Source: Methanomethylovorans hollandica DSM 15978 (GTDB taxonomy: Archaea; Halobacteriota; Methanosarcinia; Methanosarcinales; Methanosarcinaceae). Taken from it: 64,000 bases of DNA. Numbering within the stretch: the first letter of the stretch is position 1; each line of letters begins with the position of its first letter. The stretch is taken from assembly GCF_000328665.1 (NCBI RefSeq), contig NC_019977.1, positions 434,001 through 498,000 on the forward strand, in the 5' to 3' direction. The notes beneath the pieces were generated by a model. It did no database searches. It had not been told where the DNA came from and saw only the letters and a list, made by a program, of their open reading frames with translations. The position numbers were made by a program, and so were the translations under genes. This document shows, one piece after another, positions 1 through 8,542 of the stretch.

Positions 1-750
1 GTAATCCGAGCCTCCTGTTATGATCAATCCATATGTACGGCACAGTTCCAGCATGGATTTGACCTGTTGCCAGTTGCTTTTTCCGTAGAACACTTCAAAG
101 CCATCAATTCCGCATTTTACAAAATGGTCCACTACATCGGCAAGTAAGGGTAGACTGCTGTACTGGTCCAGGGTGCGTATCATATGTGCTCCGACTGCTT
201 TGCCCCCTGCTTTGTGAATAATCTCAATGGCTTCCTCTATCTGGAACTTCTCCACATCTATAAAGTACTTCGATTTCTCCGTGAGCCACAGGTCATGGAA
301 CTCATAAGTGGACATATCTCTGTTAACAACAGCCAGTGCAATATCATGTTTGGTGATAATCCCTTTTGCCGATTCAAGGCGCGAATAATCCACAAGCCAT
401 CCATGCGAAGAAAGCAAATCCACCATTTCGTCAGCATATTTCCATGCACGTTTTTTTGTGATCTCAAGTTTCTTTTGTAGGTATGGGTCATCCTTATCAA
501 AGCCGTAGCCAAGCACATGTACTTCAATACCCTGGGGGTCAAAATTAGTTGTGAATTCTATACCAGGGATGAACTGTAACCCCATTTTCTTGCATTCGCG
601 TTCAATAGATTCAAGCCCATCCACAGTGTCATGATCAGTGACGCTGATGGCCTTTAATCCTATATCCCTTGCTTTTGTAACCAATTCAGAAGGATACAAG
701 TCCCCATCTGAATAGATCGTGTGCATGTGCATATCTGAAATGATTTGAAT
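1..750 (-). CDS. PHP-domain metal-dependent phosphoesterase, C-terminus cut by window edge
   Basis: The minus-strand frame is open from 750 to the window edge, so the C-terminus is missing. The N-terminal DMHMHT motif followed by YSDG, then a TDHDT segment and PGIEF, are the metal-binding motifs of the PHP family (histidinol-phosphatase or 3',5'-nucleotide phosphatase type). The true substrate cannot be told. The only ATG near the motif (732) would start at the metal-binding MHMH itself, losing the preceding beta strand and the conserved Asp. Upstream there is an in-frame TGA (762-760) and no ATG, GTG or TTG, but a GAGGTG ribosome binding site (761-756) sits 5 nt before an ATT at 750, which gives MQIISDMHMHT. 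I take ATT as the probable start; ATG 732 is the conservative alternative. Confidence 0.8.
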   Translation of the reverse strand, partial: MQIISDMHMHTIYSDGDLYPSELVTKARDIGLKAISVTDHDTVDGLESIERECKKMGLQFIPGIEFTTNFDPQGIEVHVLGYGFDKDDPYLQKKLEITKKRAWKYADEMVDLLSSHGWLVDYSRLESAKGIITKHDIALAVVNRDMSTYEFHDLWLTEKSKYFIDVEKFQIEEAIEIIHKAGGKAVGAHMIRTLDQYSSLPLLADVVDHFVKCGIDGFEVFYGKSNWQQVKSMLELCRTYGLIITGGSDY

Positions 751-762
751 GATAACACCTCA

Positions 763-1158
763 CCAGTCTTTCTTTTTGAAGTTTACTCGTTATGAACTTA
801 ATGTAAATAGGCTATAGGAACCTCTATAGACTATATTTGGTATGTATCCTGGACCATTGCATGTTTGATGTGCAGATTAATATCAAAATACTGCAGCCAA
901 AAGTTCAAAGCAGGAAATGTATTGTAATTCTTATGGGGTCCCAATACAGGATCAGTTTTAACAGGACTCTTTTCATTCACGTTTTTACTCTTCCACATAT
1001 ATTAAATAATATAATAAAATTATTATATAAACATCTCTATGGGTTACATGCACTTAAAGGCAACACGCTCATAGAAATATTAATCTCACATATAACATTA
1101 AACAGACTACTTATAGTATGAACTTGATTTTATAAAGATAAACGGTAAAAGAATAGAT
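763..1158. other. Intergenic region with divergent promoters
   Basis: AT-rich stretch between the divergent PHP and TPR genes. I see no convincing coding frame. TATA-like elements occur around 1005-1030 and 1105-1135; the latter could serve the TPR gene, whose ATG at 1159 has no clear ribosome binding site. Confidence 0.4.
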
Positions 1159-3789
1159 ATGTCTAGCAGAGAAAGGGATATGGCGGTAAGATACCTTAAC
1201 AAAGGGCTATCTTTGAAGGAGAAAGGCCTTCATGCAGAAGCACTTGAGAATCTCAAAAAGGCAGAAGAACATTCATGGGTGGCTTCTTCTCCTGCTCTTC
1301 TGGCTACGGTCATGCAGAATCTTGGAGAACTTTTGGAGATCATGGGTGATGATGAAAACACTTTTGAACAGTATTTTCTTGCAGTAGAGAAGTTAGAAAG
1401 ACTTGTTGAAGTAGTCCCATCATTCAATGAACAATTAGCTACCACCCTCAGCAAATTTGCTTCCATGCTTGTGGACAGGGATGAAAAGGAAGAAGGAAAA
1501 GCAAATTATGAGAAGGCCATTGCTATTTACCGAAAACTTCGTAGGGAGAATCCAAGGAATGTACAAATACGCTCCAATATGATCTCTACTTTAAACAATC
1601 TGGGTGCGCTTCTGGCAGACATGGGTCAGAAGGCTGAAGCACAATGGAAGTTCGAAAAAGCTCTGGACATGCTTGATGACAAGCAGTGTCCTGCAGAGAA
1701 TTATACTCTTTGTTTTGAGAAAAAAGCCATGGTGCTAGAAAACCTGGCCAATTTGCTTATCGAAAGTGGAGAACTTGAGCAGGCAAGAGAAAAGCTTTCA
1801 AATGTCCTTGAGCTCTACTCTTCGCTACTTGATCAGGATCATATGACAGAGTTTTATCAGGCAAGAGTAGCTTTGGTTCTTAGCAGGATGGCTCATTTGT
1901 TTGTATCCTTGGATAGAAAAGAAGAGGCATTACAAAGCTACACCTCTCTCCTTAAAATGTATGGTGAGCTTTCAAAGCTTACACCGGAAAATGAAGAGAT
2001 CATGGTGGAAAAAGCTTTAGTTTTAAGCTCCATGGCGGATCTGCTTGAAGGCATGCATGCGGAAAATGAAGCAATAAGCAAACACGAAGAAGCACTGGAC
2101 ATTCTAATAAAGATACAGTCATCAGATGAACTTTCTAACTATTCTTCGATCATTGTATCTATACAGCTGAAACTAGGAAAATTACTTGTTGCACAGGATA
2201 GAGTAGCAGAAGGTCTTACAAAGCTGGAAGAAGGCATAGGCATCATATTGTCCTTTGGGGAAAAAGATGTTGAGACCATTGATGAGGTTTACTCTTATCT
2301 GCTGCAAACATGCGAGCATTTGCTTGAACGATCAGGCAATGGCGATACGGAAGCATTTGAAAGGTTGCTTGAAATGCATGACAAGCTCAGTGAGTTGATG
2401 ACCACGCCTCAAGGTATCTCCTGCAAGGCAAGGATAATGAAAATCCTTGGCAGGGTGCAAGTGGATTTAGGGAACAAGGAGGATAATACCTCCACACTTA
2501 TAAACGCTGCAGATCTACGTACCCAACTAAAGGATGCAGCTGACCATTCATCTGAAACATCCGAAAAGTTCGATATCATAGAACCAAACATGTTTTGTAC
2601 TGCAGATGTTGAGGAGCTTGAAAGCAACTATAGTAAGATCACAGAAGGCTGCAAAGAGGAAGGCATTGGACCTGAAAATATCACACATAACGGGAGCATT
2701 ATGGATACACAGGAAAGACTAGCTGATCTGGCGCTCGATAAGGGAAGGTATGAGCAGGCATTTGATCTGTATATGGATATTTACTCTGCCGACAATTCAA
2801 GGGGAGGGGCTCTTAGTAAAGCCAGAGATGTACTGGAAAAACTCGAATCTGAGATTCATCTTAACAAGCGTTCAGGCAGTATTCTGAAAGACATGGAATT
2901 CCTTGTCAAAGGATATGCTATGCTTGCGGACATCGAGCCTTTGAACTCTGAACATAGACGCAACCTTGCAGCTACAGAAAAAGAAATGGGTAAGATGTTG
3001 CTTGACACTGGTCATGTGGATGAGGCAAGGCAGAGGTTTGGGCAGGCTCTTGATGATTATCTTTTGTTAATGGGTATGCCGGGCAACAAACATCATCTCA
3101 AAGGCATGTATGCTGTCCTGAAGGAGCTTGCAGCTCTGTTGCCGACTATCGGTGACAAGGAAAAGAAGCTGAGATGTCAGGAAAAGATCTCTAAGGGCTA
3201 TTCTTTCATGTGTGAACTTGATCCTCAGGACGCTGGTCTTGTAGAAGATCTTGCAACCTCTCTGGACCATCAGGCGTCATTGTTGGCAAGCCTGGACAGA
3301 AAAAAGGATGCTTACGAGGTTCTTGATGAAGCCCTGGGTAAGTATGAACTGCTTTATCAGCTCGAGTCTTCTGAAAAGGCTGCTGGAAAAGCTGCTGTGG
3401 CAATGAACAACATGGGTGCTATGCTTGCCAGGATGGGACGGAAAGAGGAGGCAAAACAGATGCTTGAGGATGCTTTGAGGATCTACAACTATCTGCTCGA
3501 TCAGGAACCAGATAACACAGAGCATATGGTGCATGCTGCCTTCACTCTTGATAATATGGGCACTCTCTTTGGGAACATGGACAGGCTGGATGATGCAAAA
3601 CATATGTACGAATCGGCTTTGCAGATGTATATGGATGTAGGCAGTGTAGACCCCGATGACACTTCATATAACGAGTATGCAGCTCTTACCATGGAAAATC
3701 TGGGTGCTGTGCTGGAACGCATGGGCAGGAGCGATGATGCCAAGTGGATGTACGAGAACGCGAAAAAACTGAGGATTGTTGAAGCATAA
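1159..3789 (+). CDS. Large tetratricopeptide-repeat protein (876 aa)
   Basis: The protein is almost wholly alpha-helical TPR repeats. Typical units read as AEALENLKKAEE, NNLGALLADMGQKAEAQ, AALTMENLGAVLERMGR and similar, each with the W/L-G-Y-A-P-like spacing of the family. The C-terminal third (residues ~720-870) has three very regular units and the middle (~480-540) is less repetitive and acidic. There is no signal peptide or membrane segment, so it should be cytoplasmic. TPR arrays are protein-binding scaffolds; no enzymatic domain is visible and the partner is unknown. It is a single gene with its own promoter region, and a hairpin plus T-run follows it. The ATG at 1159 is the first Met of the frame. 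Such multi-TPR proteins are common in Methanosarcinales. Confidence 0.9.
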   Translation: MSSRERDMAVRYLNKGLSLKEKGLHAEALENLKKAEEHSWVASSPALLATVMQNLGELLEIMGDDENTFEQYFLAVEKLERLVEVVPSFNEQLATTLSKFASMLVDRDEKEEGKANYEKAIAIYRKLRRENPRNVQIRSNMISTLNNLGALLADMGQKAEAQWKFEKALDMLDDKQCPAENYTLCFEKKAMVLENLANLLIESGELEQAREKLSNVLELYSSLLDQDHMTEFYQARVALVLSRMAHLFVSLDRKEEALQSYTSLLKMYGELSKLTPENEEIMVEKALVLSSMADLLEGMHAENEAISKHEEALDILIKIQSSDELSNYSSIIVSIQLKLGKLLVAQDRVAEGLTKLEEGIGIILSFGEKDVETIDEVYSYLLQTCEHLLERSGNGDTEAFERLLEMHDKLSELMTTPQGISCKARIMKILGRVQVDLGNKEDNTSTLINAADLRTQLKDAADHSSETSEKFDIIEPNMFCTADVEELESNYSKITEGCKEEGIGPENITHNGSIMDTQERLADLALDKGRYEQAFDLYMDIYSADNSRGGALSKARDVLEKLESEIHLNKRSGSILKDMEFLVKGYAMLADIEPLNSEHRRNLAATEKEMGKMLLDTGHVDEARQRFGQALDDYLLLMGMPGNKHHLKGMYAVLKELAALLPTIGDKEKKLRCQEKISKGYSFMCELDPQDAGLVEDLATSLDHQASLLASLDRKKDAYEVLDEALGKYELLYQLESSEKAAGKAAVAMNNMGAMLARMGRKEEAKQMLEDALRIYNYLLDQEPDNTEHMVHAAFTLDNMGTLFGNMDRLDDAKHMYESALQMYMDVGSVDPDDTSYNEYAALTMENLGAVLERMGRSDDAKWMYENAKKLRIVEA

Positions 3790-3800
3790 AGCTAATTGCA

Positions 3801-3836
3801 GGGTATATTGAGGTTGGAAATACCCAAAATAGTTTT
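3801..3836 (+). terminator. Terminator-like hairpin after the TPR gene
   Basis: GGGTAT (3801-3806) can pair with ATACCC (3820-3825), followed by an AT-rich run ending in TTTTT (3832-3836). It lies 12 nt after the TPR stop codon. The stem is short, so this is a modest call. Confidence 0.35.
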
Positions 3837-4206
3837 TCTTCAATTCCCTTCATTTTCTCTTTGTATACTGCCTCCTGATCTATCAGAAGAAGAAAAAAGG
3901 AGTAGAGAATTCTTATCTCTGCTAAATTCATAGCATTAACCTAATGCTACTCACAAAATTGAGAACTGTGATTCAGAAAAAAATTTTTGGGGACCAGGAT
4001 CTGGTCAAAGAGATATTGAAGTATTCTGGCTTAGGGTAACTAGGTTCTATATATCATAAAAAATAGCACTAATTCTGATCGTATAACATTTGTAAATAAG
4101 AATTGGAACTAAAATATCTTCATGTTTCAAGCATATGCATTCCTAAAATCTGAGATCGGAGAATAAGCTGCCAGATGTTCATGAGGTGTTACTCAAAAAA
4201 TCCAGA
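3837..4206. other. Intergenic region without recognisable gene
   Basis: AT-rich region between the TPR gene and tRNA-Thr. It contains a short perfect hairpin, GACCAG-GAT-CTGGTC at 3992-4006, with no assignable role. No reading frame here looks like a real protein. Confidence 0.4.
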
Positions 4207-4280
4207 AGCCTCGGGCGTGATTTGAACACGCGACCTAGTGATTACAAGTCACTCGCTCTGCCGGGCTGAGCCACCGAGGC
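4207..4280 (-). tRNA. tRNA-Thr (anticodon TGT)
   Basis: On the minus strand a full cloverleaf can be drawn: acceptor GCCTCGG pairs with CCGAGGC, the D arm is GCTC...GAGC-like, and the anticodon stem AGTGA/TCACT encloses loop CTTGTAA with anticodon TGT. The T arm is GCGTG-TTCAAAT-CACGC. The discriminator base is T at 4207 and no CCA is encoded, as is usual for archaea. A TATA-like ATAAATATAT lies just upstream on the minus strand (about 4281-4290). No intron is seen. Confidence 0.95.
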
Positions 4281-4351
4281 ATATATTTATGGATTGTATG
4301 CTCTACATAGCATAATAACAGATAAATTTTATGGTATTTTCAGGTGTGACC

Positions 4352-4903
4352 ATGTGGCAGGAGATATCCAGGATAGGTAGAAAACTGGTACAGAGCGGGC
4401 TTGTGGAGTCCCATTTTGGCAACATAAGTGTTCGTATGGGTGACAGGATGCTCATTACAAGAAGCGGAAGCGCCCTGGATGAGCTGACATCGGATAAGAT
4501 AGTGGAGGTGGAGGTGCAAGGCACCTGCGCCCTCGATGTCATCGCCTCTTCAGAGACCATAGTCCATCGCGCCATCTATAATAGCACTTCTGCATTTGCC
4601 ATCGTACATGCCCACTGTCCCTATGCTGTTACTATGTCTTTGCTGCAGGGCGAGGGCTGTATCACTCCGCTAGACAGTGAAGGCCGGTATTTTCTGGGCG
4701 ATATTCCTATAGTCCCGGGAGGTATAGGCTCTGCAGAGCTTGCTGAAAATCTCGCTAAGGCTCTGTACTGCCATAAAGCTGCAATTGTGTATGGACACGG
4801 CACATTCTCCATAGGCCGTGTGCTTGACGAGGCATATGTGCTTACAACACAGGTGGAACATTCCTGCAGGATCAGGTATCTGCACGATCTGATGCGCAAG
4901 TGA
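4352..4903 (+). CDS. Class II aldolase (L-fuculose-1-phosphate aldolase family)
   Basis: A 183-residue protein of the zinc-dependent class II aldolase/adducin head family. The substrate-binding segment GNISVR, the TRSG phosphate-binding segment, the HAHCP zinc ligands and a third His in YGHGTFSIG are all present. The methanogen homologue MJ1418 is known as a fuculose-1-phosphate aldolase that can supply lactaldehyde for coenzyme F420 synthesis; that role is plausible here but inferred. An AGGTG ribosome binding site (4342-4346) selects the ATG at 4352 over an in-frame ATG at 4331. It is followed closely by the archaetidylinositol-phosphate synthase gene in the same direction. Confidence 0.85.
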   Translation: MWQEISRIGRKLVQSGLVESHFGNISVRMGDRMLITRSGSALDELTSDKIVEVEVQGTCALDVIASSETIVHRAIYNSTSAFAIVHAHCPYAVTMSLLQGEGCITPLDSEGRYFLGDIPIVPGGIGSAELAENLAKALYCHKAAIVYGHGTFSIGRVLDEAYVLTTQVEHSCRIRYLHDLMRK

Positions 4904-4980
4904 CCGGGAAACAAAAAACGGTTCAAATGAATGTAACGAAAGAAAGACATTAATCCGAAAACGCCTTTATAGCATCACAC

Positions 4981-5589
4981 ATGACCTCTGATTCCCTACG
5001 ACCATATGCTACGCGGTTCATTTCACCTCTTGCACATAAGGCTGCAGATGCGGGTGTTTCTCCGGACCAGGTATCTGCGCTGTCACTTTTTTTCGCCATA
5101 CTTGCAGGGGTATTCTATTATTACTCTCTGACAAACCCTTTGTTAGTGCTTGCCGGTGCTTTTATGGTATCTCTTAACTCTATGCTTGATGCTATCGATG
5201 GTCTCATGGCTCGATACCTCAAGACCGCTGGCCCAAAGGGAGATTTCATCGATCACGTAATTGACCGCTACGCTGACGTCATAATCATTTGCAGTATCTT
5301 TTTCGCAGGCCATGTACAGTGGCAGATAGGTGTCATTGCCATAGTGGGCGTGCTTATCACCAGTTATCTCGGCACCCAGGCTCAGGCCTTGCAGCTTGGC
5401 AGGTACTACGGAGGCATAATGGGTAGGGCAGACAGGCTTTTGCTTATAATGGCAGCATCTGTGATGTACTTTGTATACCCGCACCAGATACTCATATTCA
5501 ATCTCCTGGGTTGGGTCATGGTGATAATTGCTATAGCAAGCCATATCACTGCTTTTCAGCGTATCTGGCATATATGGCAGCAACTTTGA
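4981..5589 (+). CDS. CDP-alcohol phosphatidyltransferase, probable archaetidylinositol-phosphate synthase
   Basis: Polytopic membrane protein of 202 aa. The complete CDP-alcohol phosphotransferase signature is visible: D70, D73-G74, A77-R78, G87, D91 and D95, in a cytoplasmic loop between hydrophobic segments. Archaeal members of this length that precede archease are usually archaetidylinositol-phosphate synthases, which join CDP-archaeol and inositol phosphate to make a polar ether lipid. The head group is inferred from family size and context. The ATG lies about 77 nt after the aldolase stop, without a strong ribosome binding site. Confidence 0.85.
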   Translation: MTSDSLRPYATRFISPLAHKAADAGVSPDQVSALSLFFAILAGVFYYYSLTNPLLVLAGAFMVSLNSMLDAIDGLMARYLKTAGPKGDFIDHVIDRYADVIIICSIFFAGHVQWQIGVIAIVGVLITSYLGTQAQALQLGRYYGGIMGRADRLLLIMAASVMYFVYPHQILIFNLLGWVMVIIAIASHITAFQRIWHIWQQL

Positions 5590-5638
5590 ACCTGAGATGT
5601 CTTTAAAACTTTAAATAGACTTATTCCTATTACTCAGC

Positions 5639-6079
5639 ATGCCTGTCGACCCAAAGAAATATGAATACCTGGACCACACTGCAGATGCCAAGTTCTTGGC
5701 GTACGGTAAAACCCTCGAGGAAGCCTTCGAGAATGCTGCTCTTGCAATGTTCAATGTCATGATAGACACAAATACTATATCTCACACCCAATCCCTGGAC
5801 ATCGAGCTTGCAGCTGAAGATATTGATGGTCTGCTCTTTGACTGGCTATCTGAATTTTTGTTCCTGATGGATGCGGAATATCTTGTATTCGGTGATTTCA
5901 GGGTGCACCGCATTGAACGGGAAGGTGATCACTTCCATCTCAGTGCTACTGTGTACGGAGAACAAATCGATTTATCTAGGCATAGGTTCGATACAGAGGT
6001 TAAGGCAGCTACATATAACGATATGCAGGTGCAGCTATCAGCAGATGGCTGGGTGCTGAGGGCTACAGTGGATACTTGA
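5639..6079 (+). CDS. Archease, RtcB-activating protein
   Basis: A 146-residue small acidic protein with the archease hallmarks: the N-terminal YEYLDHTADAKF segment with its metal-binding Asp, an internal EDIDGLLFDWLSEFLFL helix and a C-terminal VKAATYNDMQV motif. Archease speeds up guanylylation and turnover of the RNA ligase RtcB, whose gene follows about 110 nt downstream on the same strand. This conserved pairing supports a joint role in tRNA splicing and RNA repair. The length is normal for the family. Confidence 0.95.
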   Translation: MPVDPKKYEYLDHTADAKFLAYGKTLEEAFENAALAMFNVMIDTNTISHTQSLDIELAAEDIDGLLFDWLSEFLFLMDAEYLVFGDFRVHRIEREGDHFHLSATVYGEQIDLSRHRFDTEVKAATYNDMQVQLSADGWVLRATVDT

Positions 6080-6193
6080 AATCAAGTGTACATCTTGATT
6101 CTTTCATTGAACCAATACTGTTTTACATGTCGGGTATATACTTTATAATACGGGATGGGAGAATTCAATATAATTTCAAAGTAAGTGATGACT

Positions 6194-7654
6194 ATGTCTG
6201 AAGATAATGATATTTCAATTAATCTCAATAAGATCAATGATAATACCTGGGAGGTACCTCGCGGATATAAACCAGGGATGCGTGTTCCAGGACGCTTGTT
6301 CTTATCTCCTCCGCTTCTAAATATACTGGAACAGGGCACACTGGATCAAGTGGCCAATGTGGCTGCATTACCAGGTATACAAAAGTATTCCATGGCCATG
6401 CCAGATGCACATCTTGGGTATGGTTTCCCTATAGGCGGAGTTGCGGCATTTGACAGGGAGGAAGGTGTTATCAGTCCAGGTGGTGTTGGTTTTGACATCA
6501 ATTGTGGTGTAAGGCTCATCCGTTCTAACCTGAAAGAAAGTGATGTTAGGCCTGGGATAACGGACCTTCTTGAAAGATTGTTCCATGCTGTGCCTTCTGG
6601 TGTGGGCTCCAAGAGCCGTCTGCGGGTAAACGATGATCAACTGGATGATGTTTTCATCCACGGCTCCCGCTGGGCTGTGGAGAATGGCTATGGTGTACCT
6701 AACGATGTGGAAAGGTGTGAGAGCCAGGGTATGATGGAAGGTGCTCTGGTGAAGCAGGTCAGCACCAGGGCGCGCCAAAGAGGAAGACCCCAGTTGGGAA
6801 CTCTTGGAAGCGGAAATCATTTTTTGGAGATCCAGTACGTGGATGAGATCTATGACACAAAAGCCGCTGATGCCTTTGGCTTGCATGAGGGACAGATCAC
6901 ATTCATGATCCATTGCGGTTCAAGGGGTGCAGGGCATCAGATATGTACCGATCATCTGCGCACTCTTACGCAGGCAGCAGAAAAATACAAGATAGATCTC
7001 CCTGACAAGCAGCTTGCATGTGCACCTACGGATTCTTCCGAGGCTCAGAACTATTTTGGAGCCATGGTATGTGCAGCCAACTATGCATGGACCAACAGGC
7101 AGGTAATAATGCACTGGGCAAGGGAAGTGTTCCAGGATTTCTTCCGGCAGGATATGGATGAACTGGGCATGGACCTTGTGTACGACGTTGCACACAATGT
7201 TGCAAAACTCGAGACGCATAAAATCGATGGTAAAAAGCGGGAAGTCTATGTGCACAGGAAAGGTGCTACACGTGCTTTCCCTCCAGAGCATTCTGATGTC
7301 CCTGCTGCATATAAGAAAGTGGGCCAGCCTGTGCTTATCCCTGGCAGTATGGGCACTGCTTCATACGTACTGCACGGCACTCATGATGCAATGGATATAA
7401 GTTTTGGTAGTGCATGTCACGGGGCTGGCAGGGTCATGAGCAGAGCTCATGCCAAGCATGAGTTCAGAGGGGAACAGATCCAGAAAGATCTCAGTAAAAT
7501 GGGAATCTCTGTTCGTGCCACTCAACCTGCACTGATAGCTGAAGAGGCTCCGGGGGTCTACAAGTCCAGTAGTGATGTGGTGGATGTTGTGCATAATCTG
7601 GGCATAGCAAGGAAAGTTGCACGTCTGATGCCTATAGGAGTTGTAAAAGGGTGA
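6194..7654 (+). CDS. rtcB: RtcB 3'-phosphate/5'-hydroxyl tRNA-splicing ligase
   Basis: Full-length intein-free RtcB of about 486 aa. Metal ligands are visible in order: Cys in GFDINCGVRL, His in GSGNHFLEIQ, His in MIHCGSRGAGHQ, His in YDVAHNVAK, and the guanylylation His in the ACHGAGRVMSR segment. The enzyme joins 2',3'-cyclic-phosphate or 3'-phosphate ends to 5'-OH ends using GTP and Mn2+, as in tRNA exon ligation. GTGATG upstream serves as ribosome binding site for ATG 6194; a GTG (6185) and an ATG (6188) in the same frame are alternatives. Archease lies directly upstream. Confidence 0.95.
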   Translation: MSEDNDISINLNKINDNTWEVPRGYKPGMRVPGRLFLSPPLLNILEQGTLDQVANVAALPGIQKYSMAMPDAHLGYGFPIGGVAAFDREEGVISPGGVGFDINCGVRLIRSNLKESDVRPGITDLLERLFHAVPSGVGSKSRLRVNDDQLDDVFIHGSRWAVENGYGVPNDVERCESQGMMEGALVKQVSTRARQRGRPQLGTLGSGNHFLEIQYVDEIYDTKAADAFGLHEGQITFMIHCGSRGAGHQICTDHLRTLTQAAEKYKIDLPDKQLACAPTDSSEAQNYFGAMVCAANYAWTNRQVIMHWAREVFQDFFRQDMDELGMDLVYDVAHNVAKLETHKIDGKKREVYVHRKGATRAFPPEHSDVPAAYKKVGQPVLIPGSMGTASYVLHGTHDAMDISFGSACHGAGRVMSRAHAKHEFRGEQIQKDLSKMGISVRATQPALIAEEAPGVYKSSSDVVDVVHNLGIARKVARLMPIGVVKG

Positions 7655-7905
7655 GTTCCACCTCTTTCTTCTTTTTGAAAACCCAGAAGATTTATGGTTG
7701 TTAGCCATCAGAAAGATGAGGAAACGGACACATTGTTTGAGGGGATGAATGGTTTGCTTGGTTACAATTACGTTTTTCGGGTTATACAGCTTACAAGCAG
7801 TTTTCCCGTTTCCTCAAATACGAATAAGTCTTTATTATATTTAAATCTGTTTGATACTAATTATATATTACAATTGATACAAATAATATTGTTTTCTTTT
7901 TTAAC
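7655..7905. other. Intergenic region with long inverted repeat
   Basis: The region has an 11-bp perfect inverted repeat, TGAGGAAACGG at 7717-7727 and CCGTTTCCTCA at 7806-7816, that would close a ~100-nt loop if transcribed. AT-rich promoter-like sequence at 7828-7870, including TTATATATTA, precedes the PUA-domain gene. A 71-codon open frame (7694-7909) overlaps both repeats and does not look like a protein. Confidence 0.35.
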
Positions 7906-8439
7906 ATGACCGTTATCCATTTAAAAGGAACCTGTAATTTAGCTGCTATGCAAGATGCAGATAAGAATCTGAAAAAGGTTAGGAGTATAGCCGATTATCA
8001 GTTTGGAAAGGGCTGTGGAGATGCTCTTTTTCCAAATGATGTGACTTTTTTGCTGTCCCGTACCAATCGTGTCAGACAAATATTGCACCATGGGCAGCGC
8101 ATAGCTACTGTCAGGGCAAAGGATGGTATGCTCACCCTAAGTATTTCAGGAGCTATGCTACTACACGATGTTCTTCCTATTCCTTCATATAGAGTGATCG
8201 TGTGTGATGATGCTGTTCCTTTTGTATCTAAAGGCAAGACCGTTTTCGCAAAACACATTATCAGTCTGGACAAGGCGCTGCGTGCAGGTGAAGAAGTTCT
8301 TGTTGTAGATACTTCTGACAAGCTCCTCGCCACAGGTCAGCTTTTACTTTCTCCGGATGAAGCTTTATTCATAGGTAGAGGACCAGCTATTGATGTGCGT
8401 AATGGGATCGATCAGGAGAAAGACAGGCAGGATGATTAA
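7906..8439 (+). CDS. PUA-domain RNA-binding protein related to the archaeosine transglycosylase C-terminus
   Basis: About 177 aa. The segment RSIADYQFGKGCGDALFP is the pre-PUA (C2) motif found in archaeal tRNA-guanine transglycosylase and ArcS proteins, and a PUA fold follows (VFAKHIISLDKALRAGEEVLVVD, then LLATGQLLLSPDE). There is no catalytic domain, so it is probably a stand-alone RNA-binding module acting on tRNA or rRNA; the exact role is unknown. The start is uncertain: ATG 7906 fits a leaderless transcript from the TATA element near 7861, while ATG 7948 begins close to the conserved region. Neither has a good ribosome binding site. Confidence 0.8.
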   Translation: MTVIHLKGTCNLAAMQDADKNLKKVRSIADYQFGKGCGDALFPNDVTFLLSRTNRVRQILHHGQRIATVRAKDGMLTLSISGAMLLHDVLPIPSYRVIVCDDAVPFVSKGKTVFAKHIISLDKALRAGEEVLVVDTSDKLLATGQLLLSPDEALFIGRGPAIDVRNGIDQEKDRQDD

Positions 8440-8542
8440 TAATATATACATACCATTTATACTATGTGTGCTATAACTGCAGCTACAATTCACCATTCCA
8501 GGAAGTGAGATCATAGCCGAAGAAACCCTCCTTAAAACTTTC

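Noticed and set aside
837-1121. 94-codon plus-strand open frame
   Set aside because: It lies in AT-rich promoter sequence, has no ribosome binding site and no protein-like composition.
3686-3931. 81-codon minus-strand frame at the end of the TPR gene
   Set aside because: It is mostly antisense to the TPR coding region and has no ribosome binding site or family resemblance.
3992-4006. GACCAG-GAT-CTGGTC hairpin as an operator or RNA element
   Set aside because: A single 6-bp palindrome without promoter context or a T-run is not enough.
7694-7909. 71-codon frame between rtcB and the PUA gene
   Set aside because: It spans both arms of the inverted repeat and the AT-rich promoter; the C-terminal half is only low-complexity hydrophobic residues.
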